Shown here in pieces: positions 31,936 through 42,130 of a stretch of 64,000 bases of DNA. Location: positions 11,248,342-11,312,341 of the forward strand of contig NW_022145611.1 in the NCBI RefSeq assembly GCF_000002235.5. Direction: 5' to 3'. Under the pieces are notes generated by a model. The model was given only the letters and a program-made list of their open reading frames with translations. It was not told the DNA's origin and did no database searches. The translations under genes were made by a program, and so were the position numbers. Every line of letters starts with the position of its first letter. Position 1 is the stretch's first letter. Source of the DNA: Strongylocentrotus purpuratus. Its lineage: Eukaryota > Echinodermata > Echinoidea > Camarodonta > Strongylocentrotidae.

Positions 31936-34900
31936 GTAAAATTTACTCTCTTTTTAGCAGTTTATGTATTTTCTATAAAAGATCGGAGATGACTGCTTTT
32001 TATTTTACTGTTGTGATTTTCAACATTTTGATGTACAGTTCATACAGATCTAAATGGAATTAGGGTACATTCTATAGAACTGTACGATCTGTAATCAATT
32101 ATTCATTCAGAAGCCTATGAAAGTTCATGAATATCCTTTAGTAGAGAATTAGATATGTCGTGGTCTAGCAGATTTGTCACTGGACTTGATTCCATGGTTT
32201 GCAGTTCCAGTCCCGCCGCGACACTCATGTCCTTTGGCAAGGCATTAATCTTCCTTTGGCAAGGCATTAATCTTCCTTTGGCAAGACATTAATCTTCATT
32301 TGCCACTCTCCATCCAGGTGAAGTAAATGGGTACCCAGTAGGAAGAAATTCCTTGAATGCTTTAGCGCCTTCTTATGGCAGCTCAGCTACAGCTGGGATA
32401 ATAAGCGCAGTAGAATATATTCATTTATACAACTCACTCCCAGATCCTAATCAAATGATTGGTCATTCGCGGTCACGTATGATTCAATTACTGAGCCTAT
32501 TGCACTCGTTTTCATGAAAAGGAGTGCAATATTTTACAGTACTATTGAACTCGTTTTCAGAGCGCGCAGTAGTGCGCGTAGAGGTTAGAGTGCTTAATAC
32601 TGCGTGTGCATGGGCCTATTCTTGCACAGCTCTATGCGTAAATGGGTGTAGAGGTACATGTAAGTGCGCTTGCTATATCTATACTTATGTGTGCGCACTA
32701 AATTGAGACATATTAAAACTTGAGATTTATTTGTCAGCCATTTATTGTCACAAAACAATCTGGAATTAATTCTTTTTACATCAAATAACAAGGATCTAGG
32801 AGTTTTGTTGTATAAAACAAATGATGCATGTTTTCATTCGTTTAGTATACGATCTATCTACCCTCGTTGATGCTGTGTGTATCTATCGCATAGATACACA
32901 CAGCCTCAACTCGAGTGCGGATAGATCGTATAATGAACTCATGCGCATGCATCATTTGTATAATAGTAGCTGCACTATATAAATTAACCTATTACTATTA
33001 TTATTGTGATAAAATTGTAATGTTTAAGCAGGCTTTATTGCAACAGCTCCTAGGTACAATTTTTTCTTTAAAGAAATGTACAGAACTGGTATATAGACAT
33101 TTTATTTTGAGCATCTTAATGTGGCCTATGTGCTGACAGAGGTGAATGAGAAAATTTTAAAATGAGTAAGTGCAAGAGTGAATTGAAAACACAAACCTCT
33201 ATTCGGTTAGCCTATCAATAACAAAAAATCTTTTGCATTGAATTTTGATTAGGTGGAACATCGTGACAGGGATCAAGATTCGCCATCAAGCGTGATGACG
33301 AACAGCTACATGCACAGCACCAACTGCATGGCAGACACGCCCTCGTCAGCGCTGGTAGAACCAGACCCTCACTCTCTCCTCAGCTCCTCCCTAACAGTAC
33401 CTCAGTCCAGTCTGACAGTCAACGACCATGACTCTACCATCGACTCCCTCCATGACGATGGAAGCGACCTCCATGGGGATGATTTCTCCCAGCAGCTGGG
33501 GGGATGCGGAGACGAGTCTGACACCTTGGATGCCCTGTCCAGTCTAGCCCTCCAGCAATCCAGCCTCTTCCTGGTCAACCTACCCACCAGGGCCCAAGCA
33601 CCACTGGGGTCACTGGGCGGGGCCACCACGTCCTTCATGCCCCTGTTAGTGATAGGAGGGGGCATGCAGAAGGGCGGGGAGGGGGCCCAGTTTCTGAGGC
33701 TCAGGGACATAGCCCATGCCAACTTGATCTGTGCAACTCAGGAGAGCATTGCTAGGACCTACAATGCACCCACACCAAAGCAAGTTGGTGAGTGTGTAAA
33801 GATTAGGGGAAGGAATTTAGCTCTTAAAGAGAAGGTTGAGTTCTAGGTAGAGGCAAAAAATAATTTGTGAGCGCTTTCATTGTTATTATGCAAGTGTGGA
33901 AGAACATCAGAGAAAAAATGTTCCCTGAAATGCATGGCTCTTCAAATGCCTTCATATGCCTATTCTAAATATGACATGTAACCGCTTAAAAATGAGGACC
34001 ACATTTTTATGCAGTCCCATATACATCTTTCTGGGTACGGTGCTTGTTACTTTTACCAAGACCACATTACTTATCATTTTGACGATTCCAGAACCTTGCA
34101 GTACACACCGATACCTACATATGCCACATGATCAACATTTTCTGATCGATTCCACACCATTTCTTTCACAATGCAATTGCATGACCAGAACTCAACTTCA
34201 TCTTTAAGACAAGTTATCACTGGCTGAACAAGACAAAATGAACTAATGCCAGCCAACTACCATGGTAATTAATTTAAAGCGGGAACATTTGAAACAACTT
34301 TATTATTAAATATGAAATCCCTTATACAGGAACATTTGAGAAAACATTCTGAAGTTGTACGTTTTGGAAAAAAAGTCCTTCATTTTATGTGTGCTGATGT
34401 AAATTTTATTTATTTTGTGTATATAAAAGTGCAGAGATTTCAACCATCCTGAAGTTTAAGGATGTGTAAATATATTGAAACTACAAGGTCAAATAAGAAG
34501 GGAAACTGGCTAGGATTACACTTCTGCAAGAACATGTGTCTTATGAGATAAGAATCTTATTTATTTATTTTTTCGTAGAAAAACGTGAGCACAAATGTGA
34601 GCAGTGTGGCAGGATCTTCAAGTCATCCAGTCACTTCCGCTACCACATGGAAACCCACAAGGGCAACAAGATGCTCAAGTGTCCTGTCAACGGCTGCAAC
34701 AGGAGCTTCTCCTGGCCTGCCAACCTCAAGTACCATATCAGGACACATGCGTAAGTTGCTCTCCGGCTTTCTTGAAATGCCAATACCGTATTTGCCGGCG
34801 ATAAGGCCGCATAGGCTGCACCCTAACTTTGACATTTCAAAGAGGAAAAAAAAATAATAATCGTAATTTTCTCGTAAAACACTACCGGTATTTTTTTTTT

Positions 34901-37900
34901 ACAAACTGATACCAAATTCATCAATATTCTTATAATTTACCGGAAGTTTAGCCAAACAGATGATCGCAGGCAGATTTGGTGTCTGATATACCCCTACCAC
35001 AATGTACGGTGTAATGCGAAATTGCATGAAATGGAAAACAAAATGGAGACTTCGGATGGATGCTTCGCGTCAGCTCCGTTGAACCAGGAAGCTGTAATGA
35101 ATGGAGATCCCGTCCAAGAGGCCCCTTTGAAGTCATCCGTGGCACCGCGCGTCTTTTGTTTCCCCTACCGTAATCCCCTTAATCCCCTCCAAAACGTTAC
35201 AGCTCTCTAGTAGCACTAAGTCCTCCCTTTCCACACACAGCCCAGCCCAGCGATCACGGCGGCTTTTGCTTTGCCGGCCCGTACTTTGGGTGAATAGTGG
35301 TGCTAACTTGACAACTTCTAGCTCTAAATCAATAAATGCGCAAACATATAAAACAATTTCATTTAGTTCTTTAGGAAGATAATCCTTTGGACTACCTTCC
35401 TAGCTATGTACAAATTTCGGAAATTTTCGGAAAATGTCAATAATTAGATGAGAAAATCATGATTATGAAAATCTTTCATTCGCTCTAACTCATGATTTCC
35501 TTGGTCGATTTCGCTGGTTAAAATGACCATGTCTTCAGTAGAGCTATCCGAGAACGAAAAACGCATTTGATGACTAATAGAAAGTTGCATTGGTCATAAT
35601 GTTGTGAATTCTGCATTTTATATGTTATAGCTAAATACATCTTTCATGAACATGACTTAATTTGTCGGTGCCACGCATGGCTTCAAAGCCCGATGCTTGC
35701 ATATTTTTGCAAACGAGTGAATAGAGAACTTAGGGAAGCAGATGGCGTTGCGTAACATTTCGTACTATTTGGAATGCCAGAGAGGGACTGTGCATTGATA
35801 TGGACAGCTGTTGATGGAAATGATGGCTGGAGAGGGTTACATTTCTTTTTGTTAAGCCAGGTTAATCTTGAATAATTTTCCCTCGGAAAATTCTTTCGAG
35901 ACGGTATCTCCATTCATTACAGCTTCCTGGTTGAACGGTCCCTTCCTTTACTTTTGTAATGCATTGGCACGAACTATCAAGATATATCGGCAAATGTTGT
36001 TTTAGGAAGTTATTTTCATCTTCATGTCAACATTGCAAGATAAAATTGTCGGTAAGATGTGTGGAAATGTCCTGTACCATAGTGGTATAGTCATTGTACC
36101 GTTCGTAGTCCCATATGTGCAAATTCGTGCTGGTTTTGACTTCAGTCTTTTTTCTTTTTTTTTACTCTTTCGCCGCAAAGGCCACACCCCGACTTTTTGA
36201 TATTTTCTCTTCCAAAAATACTGCGGCCTTTACGCCAGCAAATACGGTATGTAAATTTCACTTTATAAATTCTATTAATTAGATGTTGTGTAGATTAACT
36301 GTGTTATAGAAAAATATCATTTGAAGAAATTTTGTTTAATAATTTAAAGCATGATTTTTAAACAAAAGTTTCTCTTGACTTCTGAAAAGTTTGCCAGAGG
36401 CTTGCCAAACCAAGGAGTTTTAAGTTGTTGCGCAATAGAATCTACTGGTGTGCTGTTCCCTTTGATGTCCGAGGTTCGAAGCTGCCAATATCATTGGAAA
36501 GCTTGAGTAGTGATTGTCACGAAGAAATATCCTTAATATTTCACTTTTTATTTGAACTAACAAGGGGAAAATCGAACAGATGATAAAATATGAATACAAA
36601 AGCCTAATTGTGTCAAGAAATTTACTTACATTGTATGATAGCAGCTTTAATTTGTGAAAAATCGTAAAAATGTACAGTCCTAAAACCTGCAATTTGACAC
36701 TTTTTCTGATTACTTGCAGCTCACAAAAATAAAAAGTGAATTTGTTCGTGTACAGTTCTTCATGATGTTATATGTCAGATTAGTGCCCATACATGCCCAG
36801 TCGAGAAATTTTGCTACATTTTCTTTCGCTTGCCTCCTGTAAAAGGTACTAATCACTGTGTAGGCCTACTGCTCGTATTATCAGACGAGTGGTAGCGAAA
36901 AGTAATTAGCATTACAAAAGCATTTTTTCCCTTTGAAAGTGGCCCGATAGTTTGCAGCTAGGCAGGAATCCTTTGTCTACGTATCTGCAGGGAAGGTCCA
37001 GTTAAGCACATGCCTGACATATGGCATCGAAGATGGTACAAAGGGAATGAGCTAGATAGGACTCCATCTCTCAAAACTTCTTGGCCAAACATATCAACAA
37101 CCAATGTATGCAAAGTGAATTTTCATTCATAGAGATGTCATCTAGCATAGCAGGTGAATCAGATAGTTGGTAACCAGGGGTTTGACACTTGCATGAGGTC
37201 TATTGCTCAGTTGCTTGAAATATCTGAATTATTACACCACAATAAGTTATGAGAGAGTATCCACCGTTTATATGTATTACAAAAATGGTCTGTTATGAAG
37301 AAATCCTTGTATGCATTCCATTGGTGAATGTTCTACATACAGATTGTAGCTAGTATAAAGGTTAGTGGTTATCTGCACAACTCTGACTTACGTAATCATG
37401 GACATCTCTCAAGGAAATGCAAGCTTTTGAGAGATTTTTCTTACTGTAATGATGATTACATGTGTTTATGCAGGTTAATGCATACCTTCTCTGCATACAC
37501 TGTCCATGTACTTTCATTTATATATTCATGCCCATACATGCTCATTGAAGTGTTTACCATTGTTTAAGTCATGGCTTACACAAGGTGCAGTGCAGTGGTT
37601 GAATTGAATATGTGTGTATACCATTCAGGTGTAGGTCTGCAACTAGTGTAAAGCTTCATTGTTATTTGGACATTCTAACATTGTTTGAATACTTTTGAGT
37701 TAGAATGAAAAGTGAAGGAGTGTTAGCTCCTTGGTATGTTGGTAGAGATAAAGACATATTTTGGAGGGCTCTGAGAAAGGAGATTCTTGTACACATAAGA
37801 CTCCATGTTGAATTTGGGTGTGTCCTTTGCAGGACCTATATTGAGAGATAACAGGAATAGCTGTTTAAGTTTGAACCTATCAAAATTGGATATGGATTGG

Positions 37901-38352
37901 ATAGGATTGGATAATTCTTTTTAATATCTCAATTGCCAAAATACAGCTGAAACAAATGCTGCTTTAGTACATCCAACCATACCTCCTTGGTCATTTTTAT
38001 CACTATACCTTAAACTCTTATCCTACATAGTAAATCCCAAGCGCAACCCAAATCCTCAACCTACAAATTTTAGGCAGATGTTAGATTACCAAATAGAGGA
38101 TACCTTTTTTATGTGTTAACACTGTCTTCACTCTAGCAATGACCGCCCTTACCCCTGTGGCATCGAGGGTTGTGGGAAGACGTTCTTTACAGTCCAGGCA
38201 TTGAATGTACACAGCAGGATTCACACTGGGACCAAACCTTTCAAGTGCACTCACGATGGCTGCGATAAGAGCTTCACTACGCAGGGAAACCTCAAGAACC
38301 ATTTCAGGATTCACACTGGTAATGAAGATGATGATTCTAAGTCTGATTATGT

Positions 38353-38383
<31 letters not shown>

Positions 38384-38864
38384 AATGATAATGATGATGA
38401 TGATGATAATGATAATGATGATGATTATGTTGATGATGATGATAGTGATGATTTTATATTTGATAACCAAATTCAGCTTTTGCATTTTAATGTCTATCCA
38501 TGTTGGTCAATATTGAATTGAAGGCCGAGTTGTTGGTACCATAATGTACAGAATAAATGATGCAAAATTATAATTTCTATTTTTTAATGAGTGCTAAATT
38601 GATTGCAACATTAAGCAATATGATTCTAATATCCTCCAATTTTCATTGCCAATAATTATGTGACTTGTTTAAATACCTGTTATGGACCATTCAGATACTT
38701 GTGTTTGATAACTTGTGAAAATATGCCAATGTATTCAGAAGCTATATCTATTTGATTGTGATTCTGTGTTTTAGGAGAAAGACCATTTGATTGTGACTTT
38801 GATGGATGCACTCAGAGGTTTGCTGAGATGTCCAGTTTAAAGAAGCATAAACTCACTCATACAG
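31879..38864 (+). CDS. ZNF410: ZNF410-like C2H2 zinc-finger protein, 5' five exons (gene continues)
   Basis: Exons 31879-31935, 33253-33787, 34579-34750, 38137-38318 and 38775-38864 join in phase to 345 codons plus one base. Residues 75-197 include SSLFLVNLPTRA and FLRLRDIAHANLICATQESI, matching human ZNF410 (SFILLNLTRA, FLRVQELAHDSLIAAT). Five C2H2 fingers follow: residues 204-224 (C-x2-C type), 232-254, 262-284, 292-314 and 322-344, the last four with x4 spacing between cysteines. Linkers such as THANDRPYPC and GNLKNHFRIHTGERPFDC and the block FAEMSSLKKH match human fingers 1-4 closely. In mammals ZNF410 binds clustered sites at CHD4 and so controls NuRD activity; whether this holds here is unknown. 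The human final finger (KPHQCQVCGK...) was not found, and the last exon ends in donor GTAAGA, so the gene runs on, probably past the satellite array. Confidence 0.9.
32157..32420 (+). mobile_element. tRNA-derived SINE, copy 3, with internal triplication (exon 1-2 intron)
   Basis: The head TCGTGGTCTAGCAGATTTGT and B-box-like GCAGTTCCAGTCCCGCCGC are followed by the shared body. A 22-bp stretch starting CCTTTGGCAAGGCATTAATC is present three times in a row (32231-32296). The other two copies have it once. The 3' part is shortened relative to the copy at 6270-6571. Confidence 0.82.
32817..32959. mobile_element. 143-bp foldback element (exon 1-2 intron)
   Basis: The ends ACAAATGATGCATG and CATGCATCATTTGT are complementary. 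Inner arms TATACGATCTATC/GATAGATCGTATA and CTGTGTGTATCTAT/ATAGATACACACAG continue the palindrome to a CGC centre. Family unknown; no clear target duplication. Confidence 0.78.
33253..33787 (+). CDS. ZNF410: ZNF410-like exon 2
   Basis: 178 codons beginning VEHRDRDQDSPSS after acceptor TTGATTAG and ending TPKQV before donor G|GTGAGT. The first half is Ser/Asp-rich and low in order. The second half carries the two conserved ZNF410 N-terminal blocks. Confidence 0.9.
33986..34207 (-). mobile_element. TTAA-family element, copy 4 (exon 2-3 intron)
   Basis: An inverted copy of the interior shared by the elements at 2847, 14410 and 26496 (AACCTTGCAGTACACACCGA, TGATCAACATTTTCTGATCG, ATTTCTTTCACAATGCAATT). 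TTAA occurs at both edges (33986-33989 and 34204-34207), though the TIRs are weak. Confidence 0.7.
34579..34750 (+). CDS. ZNF410: ZNF410-like exon 3 (two zinc fingers)
   Basis: Begins EKREHKCEQC and encodes one C-x2-C finger (CEQCGRIFKSSSHFRYHMETH) trimmed of its linker, then a C-x4-C finger ending NLKYHIRTH. The acceptor is TTTTCGTAG and the donor is GTAAGT. The human QVEKKLKC start of the finger region aligns with QVEKREHKC here. Confidence 0.93.
34784..36249. mobile_element. 1.47-kb TA-flanked CCGTATTTGC element in the exon 3-4 intron
   Basis: The ends are TACCGTATTTGCCGGCGATA and the complement of TTTACGCCAGCAAATACGGTA. Both sides continue into GCCGCA or TGCGGCC. An inner inverted pair (GAACCAGGAAGCTGTAATGA at ~35080 and TCATTACAGCTTCCTGGTTG at ~35915) shows a further foldback. 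It begins 33 bases after the exon 3 boundary. No transposase-like frame was found. Ends resemble those at 13443 and 21065. Confidence 0.75.
36250..38130. other. Remainder of the exon 3-4 intron
   Basis: AT-rich intron sequence without a recognised repeat end or coding exon. Confidence 0.5.
38137..38318 (+). CDS. ZNF410: ZNF410-like exon 4 (two zinc fingers)
   Basis: Begins NDRPYPCGIEGCGKTFF and ends NLKNHFRIHT plus the first base of Gly. The acceptor is CACTCTAG. The donor G|GTAATG is weaker than the others and is followed at once by a (GAT)n tract that stays open in frame to 38521. Confidence 0.93.
38350..38452. repeat. (GAT)n microsatellite after exon 4
   Basis: GATGAT repeats with AAT interruptions start about 30 bases downstream of the exon 4 donor. 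In the zinc-finger frame the tract reads as Asp/Asn with no stop. Confidence 0.95.
38775..38864 (+). CDS. ZNF410: ZNF410-like exon 5 (one zinc finger), last exon in window
   Basis: Encodes GERPFDCDFDGC...SSLKKHKLTHT plus one base. The acceptor is TGTGTTTTAG and the donor is GTAAGA. It aligns with human finger 4. The expected next exon, starting in the following linker, was not found up to 40600. Confidence 0.93.
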
Positions 38865-38869
38865 GTAAG

Positions 38870-40310
38870 AGTCGGCCAGGAATGAAGTATGGGTATACAG
38901 TATTGCTCGAAATAAAGTAGACAGCGTATCGCGCTGTAACGTGCGTGAGCAAATTCATGTGTAAACTGATTGAGTAACGTTATTAAGATGGTCCATGCGT
39001 TGGTGCAGGTGATGTGTTGATATCACGTGGTAATATATCGCTTTCCTCAGGAAATGTACTCTTGTAAAACATGAGATTCTCATATGTTTAGTCTATCTTC
39101 AAAACATAAATAAAAATGTGTGCATTGATGTGAGTGAGTGAGATGTACAGGTATGAGCATTTCTATTTTTCTTTCTATATGTAATGAAATGAAATCGCTG
39201 ATTGACTGACGTGAGTCTACAAGTTCGCACACATTGTAATTTGTATACAAAGGTTGTTCACCCGACTAGATAGCGCCACAGAATGCACGTACGCACAACT
39301 TTCGACTATGCATGCACTTCTCAACTTTGCTGTGCGCATCCCATCTGCTGATGAAGAACCGTTGTCTAAATATAATTGCCATACTGCTTTGCTCATTCTG
39401 AATTTGGAAATACAAATTATTCAACATATTACCTTGTTGGAACCATGGATTTACAAAACCTGTGTTGAGGATATTAGGCAATTTGAATATTTCACAAGTT
39501 AATAGCAAAAAAGTTGCGTTTTTTGAATTTGTTCTTAATTCCCCCCTTTGCCTCTTTGGTAGCCAGATTGGGTCATGACCGATCTAATGGTGAGTAGGGA
39601 AATATATTTTGAGGATATTAGGCAATTCAAATATTTTCACTTTTTTTCACAAAAATGCTGAACAAACCCCATGCCATTTTGGCAAAAAAGTGGAACACAA
39701 ACCACCCGATTGTAAACCTTTTACATGTCTAGTTTGAGAGGCTAGACGTCCATTTTTAAAACAACTACAACTCAAGTACGATCTCGCTCTTTCTCTAAAT
39801 GGAAATTTTCAGATGACAAGTTACCTCTTCTCATTTGCAAAATAATGTTTTGCCAGCTTATGTTTCAGAAGCAAATAGCTGCTTGTTTTCAGTTTTCATT
39901 TATTCTGCTGATGAATTATATGACCAAGTGGCATGAAGTCTGAATTGGCAGACTATACAAGCCCTTTCCCCCTGGTTACAGCTGGGGGGGGGGGGGGGGC
40001 AGCATGTCATATATCTTAGATAAAATCTGTCAAAACCTGTCTGGGAAATTTTAGTAACAGAAGAGAGAAAAAGAGAAATGTAGGAGGACGGGAGTGGAGT
40101 ACAGGTCAGTATCCCACTGATAAAAATGTCTCCAGAGTATTTATTTATATTTTCACTCCTGTTTAGTGTTTTTAAAGTCCAAACTAAGCAAATAACTCTT
40201 TGGTTTTATTATGACACCAATCATGAATTAAATTCCTCCGCACATAATTATAAAATCATCAATGTATGCAATAAAAAAGATTCGAAATGAAAAAGGGTGC
40301 TTTTAAGAGA
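38870..40310. other. Downstream intronic sequence, no exon seen
   Basis: Searched by eye for a fifth ZNF410 finger (C-x2-C-GK-x-F...) on the + strand without success. Short frames on both strands around 39254-39508 overlap each other and resemble nothing known. Confidence 0.5.
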
Positions 40311-40317
40311 CTACCCC

Positions 40318-40381
40318 ATCCCCCCCCCCCCTTTCTCTCTCTCTCTCTCTTTCTCTCTCACTTTCTTGCGTTGACTCTTTT

Positions 40382-40415
<34 letters not shown>

Positions 40416-40466
40416 ACTTTCTTGCGTTGACTCTTTTTCTCTCTCTCTCTCTCTCTCTCTCACTTT
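40318..40466. repeat. (CT)n tract with a duplicated ~65-bp block
   Basis: A C run is followed by CTCTCT tracts. The phrase CTCACTTTCTTGCGTTGACTC occurs twice, so a block of about 65 bp including the CT tract is duplicated head to tail. It lies about 130 bases before the satellite. Confidence 0.9.
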
Positions 40467-40599
40467 CCCAACTTCCTTGTCAACCCCCTCTTAATCAGTG
40501 AGGAGGACAGTGACCTTTTGTCATTTAGTTGTTAATCAATGCCTGCCTTGACTTGTAAACATCTGTAAGGGCGAAATATATGTATAGATAGATATATGA

Positions 40600-41531
40600 A
40601 GGAATAGGAAGCATACTGGGTAGGAATAAATGATGTCAGAGACAGGAAATAAATGGAAAGACGAGGCGACTGGATAATAATTAAGGATAGCAGGGAGAGG
40701 TAATAGATGGAAAGAAGAGGAGACTGGGTAGGAATAAAGGATAGCAGGGAGAGGTAATAGATGGAAAGAAGAGGAGACTGGGTAGGAATAAAGGATAGCA
40801 GGGAGAGGTAATAGATTGAAAGAAGAGGAGACTGGGTAGAAATAAAGGATAGCAGGGAGAGGTAATAGTTGGAAAGAAGACGAGACTGGGTAGGAATATA
40901 GGATACCAGGGAGAGGTAATAGATGGAAAGAAGAGGAGACTGGGTAGGAATAAAGGATAGCAGGGTGAGGTAATAGATGGGAAGAAGAGGAGTCTGGGTA
41001 GGAATAAAGGATAGCAGTGAGAGGTAATAGATGGAAAGAAGAGGAGACTGGGTAGGAATAAAGGATAGCAGTGAGAGGTAATAGATGGAAAGAAGAGGAG
41101 TCTGGGTAGGAATAAAGGATAGCAGTGAGAGGTAATAGATGGAAAGAAGAGGAGACTGGGTAGGAATATAGGATACCAGGGAGAGGTAATAGATGGAAAG
41201 AAGAGGAGACTGGGTAGGAATAAAGGATAGCAGGGAGAGGTAATAGATGGAAAGAAGAGGAGACTGGGTAGGAATAAAGGATAGCAGGGAGAGGTAATAG
41301 ATGGAAAGAAGAGGAGACTGGGTAGGAATAAAGGATAGCATGGTGAGGTAATAGATGGTAAGAAGAGGAGACTGGGTAGGAATAAAGGATAGCAGGGAGA
41401 GGTAATAGATGGAAAGAAGAGGAGACTGGGTAGGAATAAAGGATAGCAGGGAGAGGTAATAGATGGGAAGAAGAGGGGACTGGGTAGGAATAAAGGATAG
41501 CAGTGAGAGGTAATAGATGGAATAAAGGATA
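40600..41531. repeat. 54-bp satellite, left segment with decayed edge
   Basis: The unit is 54 bp: TAATAGATGGAAAGAAGAGG, AGACTGGGTAGGAATAAAGG, ATAGCAGGGAGAGG. The first two units (40600-40690) are clearly diverged (ACTGGGTAGGAATAAATGAT, GGAAATAAATGGAAAGACGA), while later ones differ by only a few bases. This is the usual pattern at the edge of an array. The segment is cut at 41531 by an inserted element. Confidence 0.97.
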
Positions 41532-42130
41532 AGCCCCAGTCCCATATAAAGCCGGACCAGCACGGACGAGCACGGACCACTCCGGACCATCCCGGACCAT
41601 GGTCTGGGGTGATCCGGGATGGTCCGGGATGTTTTGTTCAAAAAAGTGTGATGCTTTAAAAGCTACAGTCCCATATACGTCCCGGACCGTCCCGGACCAT
41701 CCCGGACCCCATCCGGGGTGATCCGGGATTCGGTCCGTGTTGACACCGTGTTGGCACCGGGGTGGTCCTGGATGGTCCTGGATGGTCCTGGATGGTCCTG
41801 GGCGGTCAATAACTCACTCCCGGACTGCCACGGATCAACACGGACCGCCCCGGCGCCACTACGGATGACCCCGGACCCAGCACGGTGGCTACACGGATCA
41901 CCCCGGATCAAACTATTGTCCCGGACCGTCCCGGACCACCCCGGCCGTTTTTGACCGTCAAAAACATCCGGGGTCGACTCCCGGACCGCCCAGGACCATC
42001 CAGGACCATCCAGGACCATCCAGGACCACCCCGGTGCCAACACGGTGTCAACACGGACCGAATCCCGGATCACCCCGGATGGGGTCCGGGATGGTCCGGG
42101 ACGGTCCGGGACGTATATGGGACTGTAGCT
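41532..42130. mobile_element. 599-bp GC-rich inverted-repeat element inserted in the satellite
   Basis: The outer ends AGCCCCAGTCCCATATA and the complement of TATATGGGACTGTAGCT form TIRs of about 17 bp. The satellite trinucleotide ATA is present on both sides (41529-41531 and 42131-42133). Inside, 41661-41807 and 41984-42130 are 147-bp inverted copies that appear exact, built from CCCGGACC and GGTCCTGGAT sub-repeats. The left 130 bp looks like part of a second copy. No transposase was seen and the family is unknown to me. Confidence 0.85.

Noticed and set aside
33402-33722. Minus-strand frame opposite the zinc-finger gene exon 2
   Set aside because: It is a shadow of the + strand coding exon, which carries the conserved ZNF410 blocks.
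38081-38485. Ile-rich minus-strand frame near exon 4
   Set aside because: It is the complement of the (GAT)n tract and of the zinc-finger exon.
40532-41641. Minus-strand frames of ~300-370 codons across the left satellite segment
   Set aside because: Same repeat-derived origin; three overlapping frames give the same class of 18-residue repeat.
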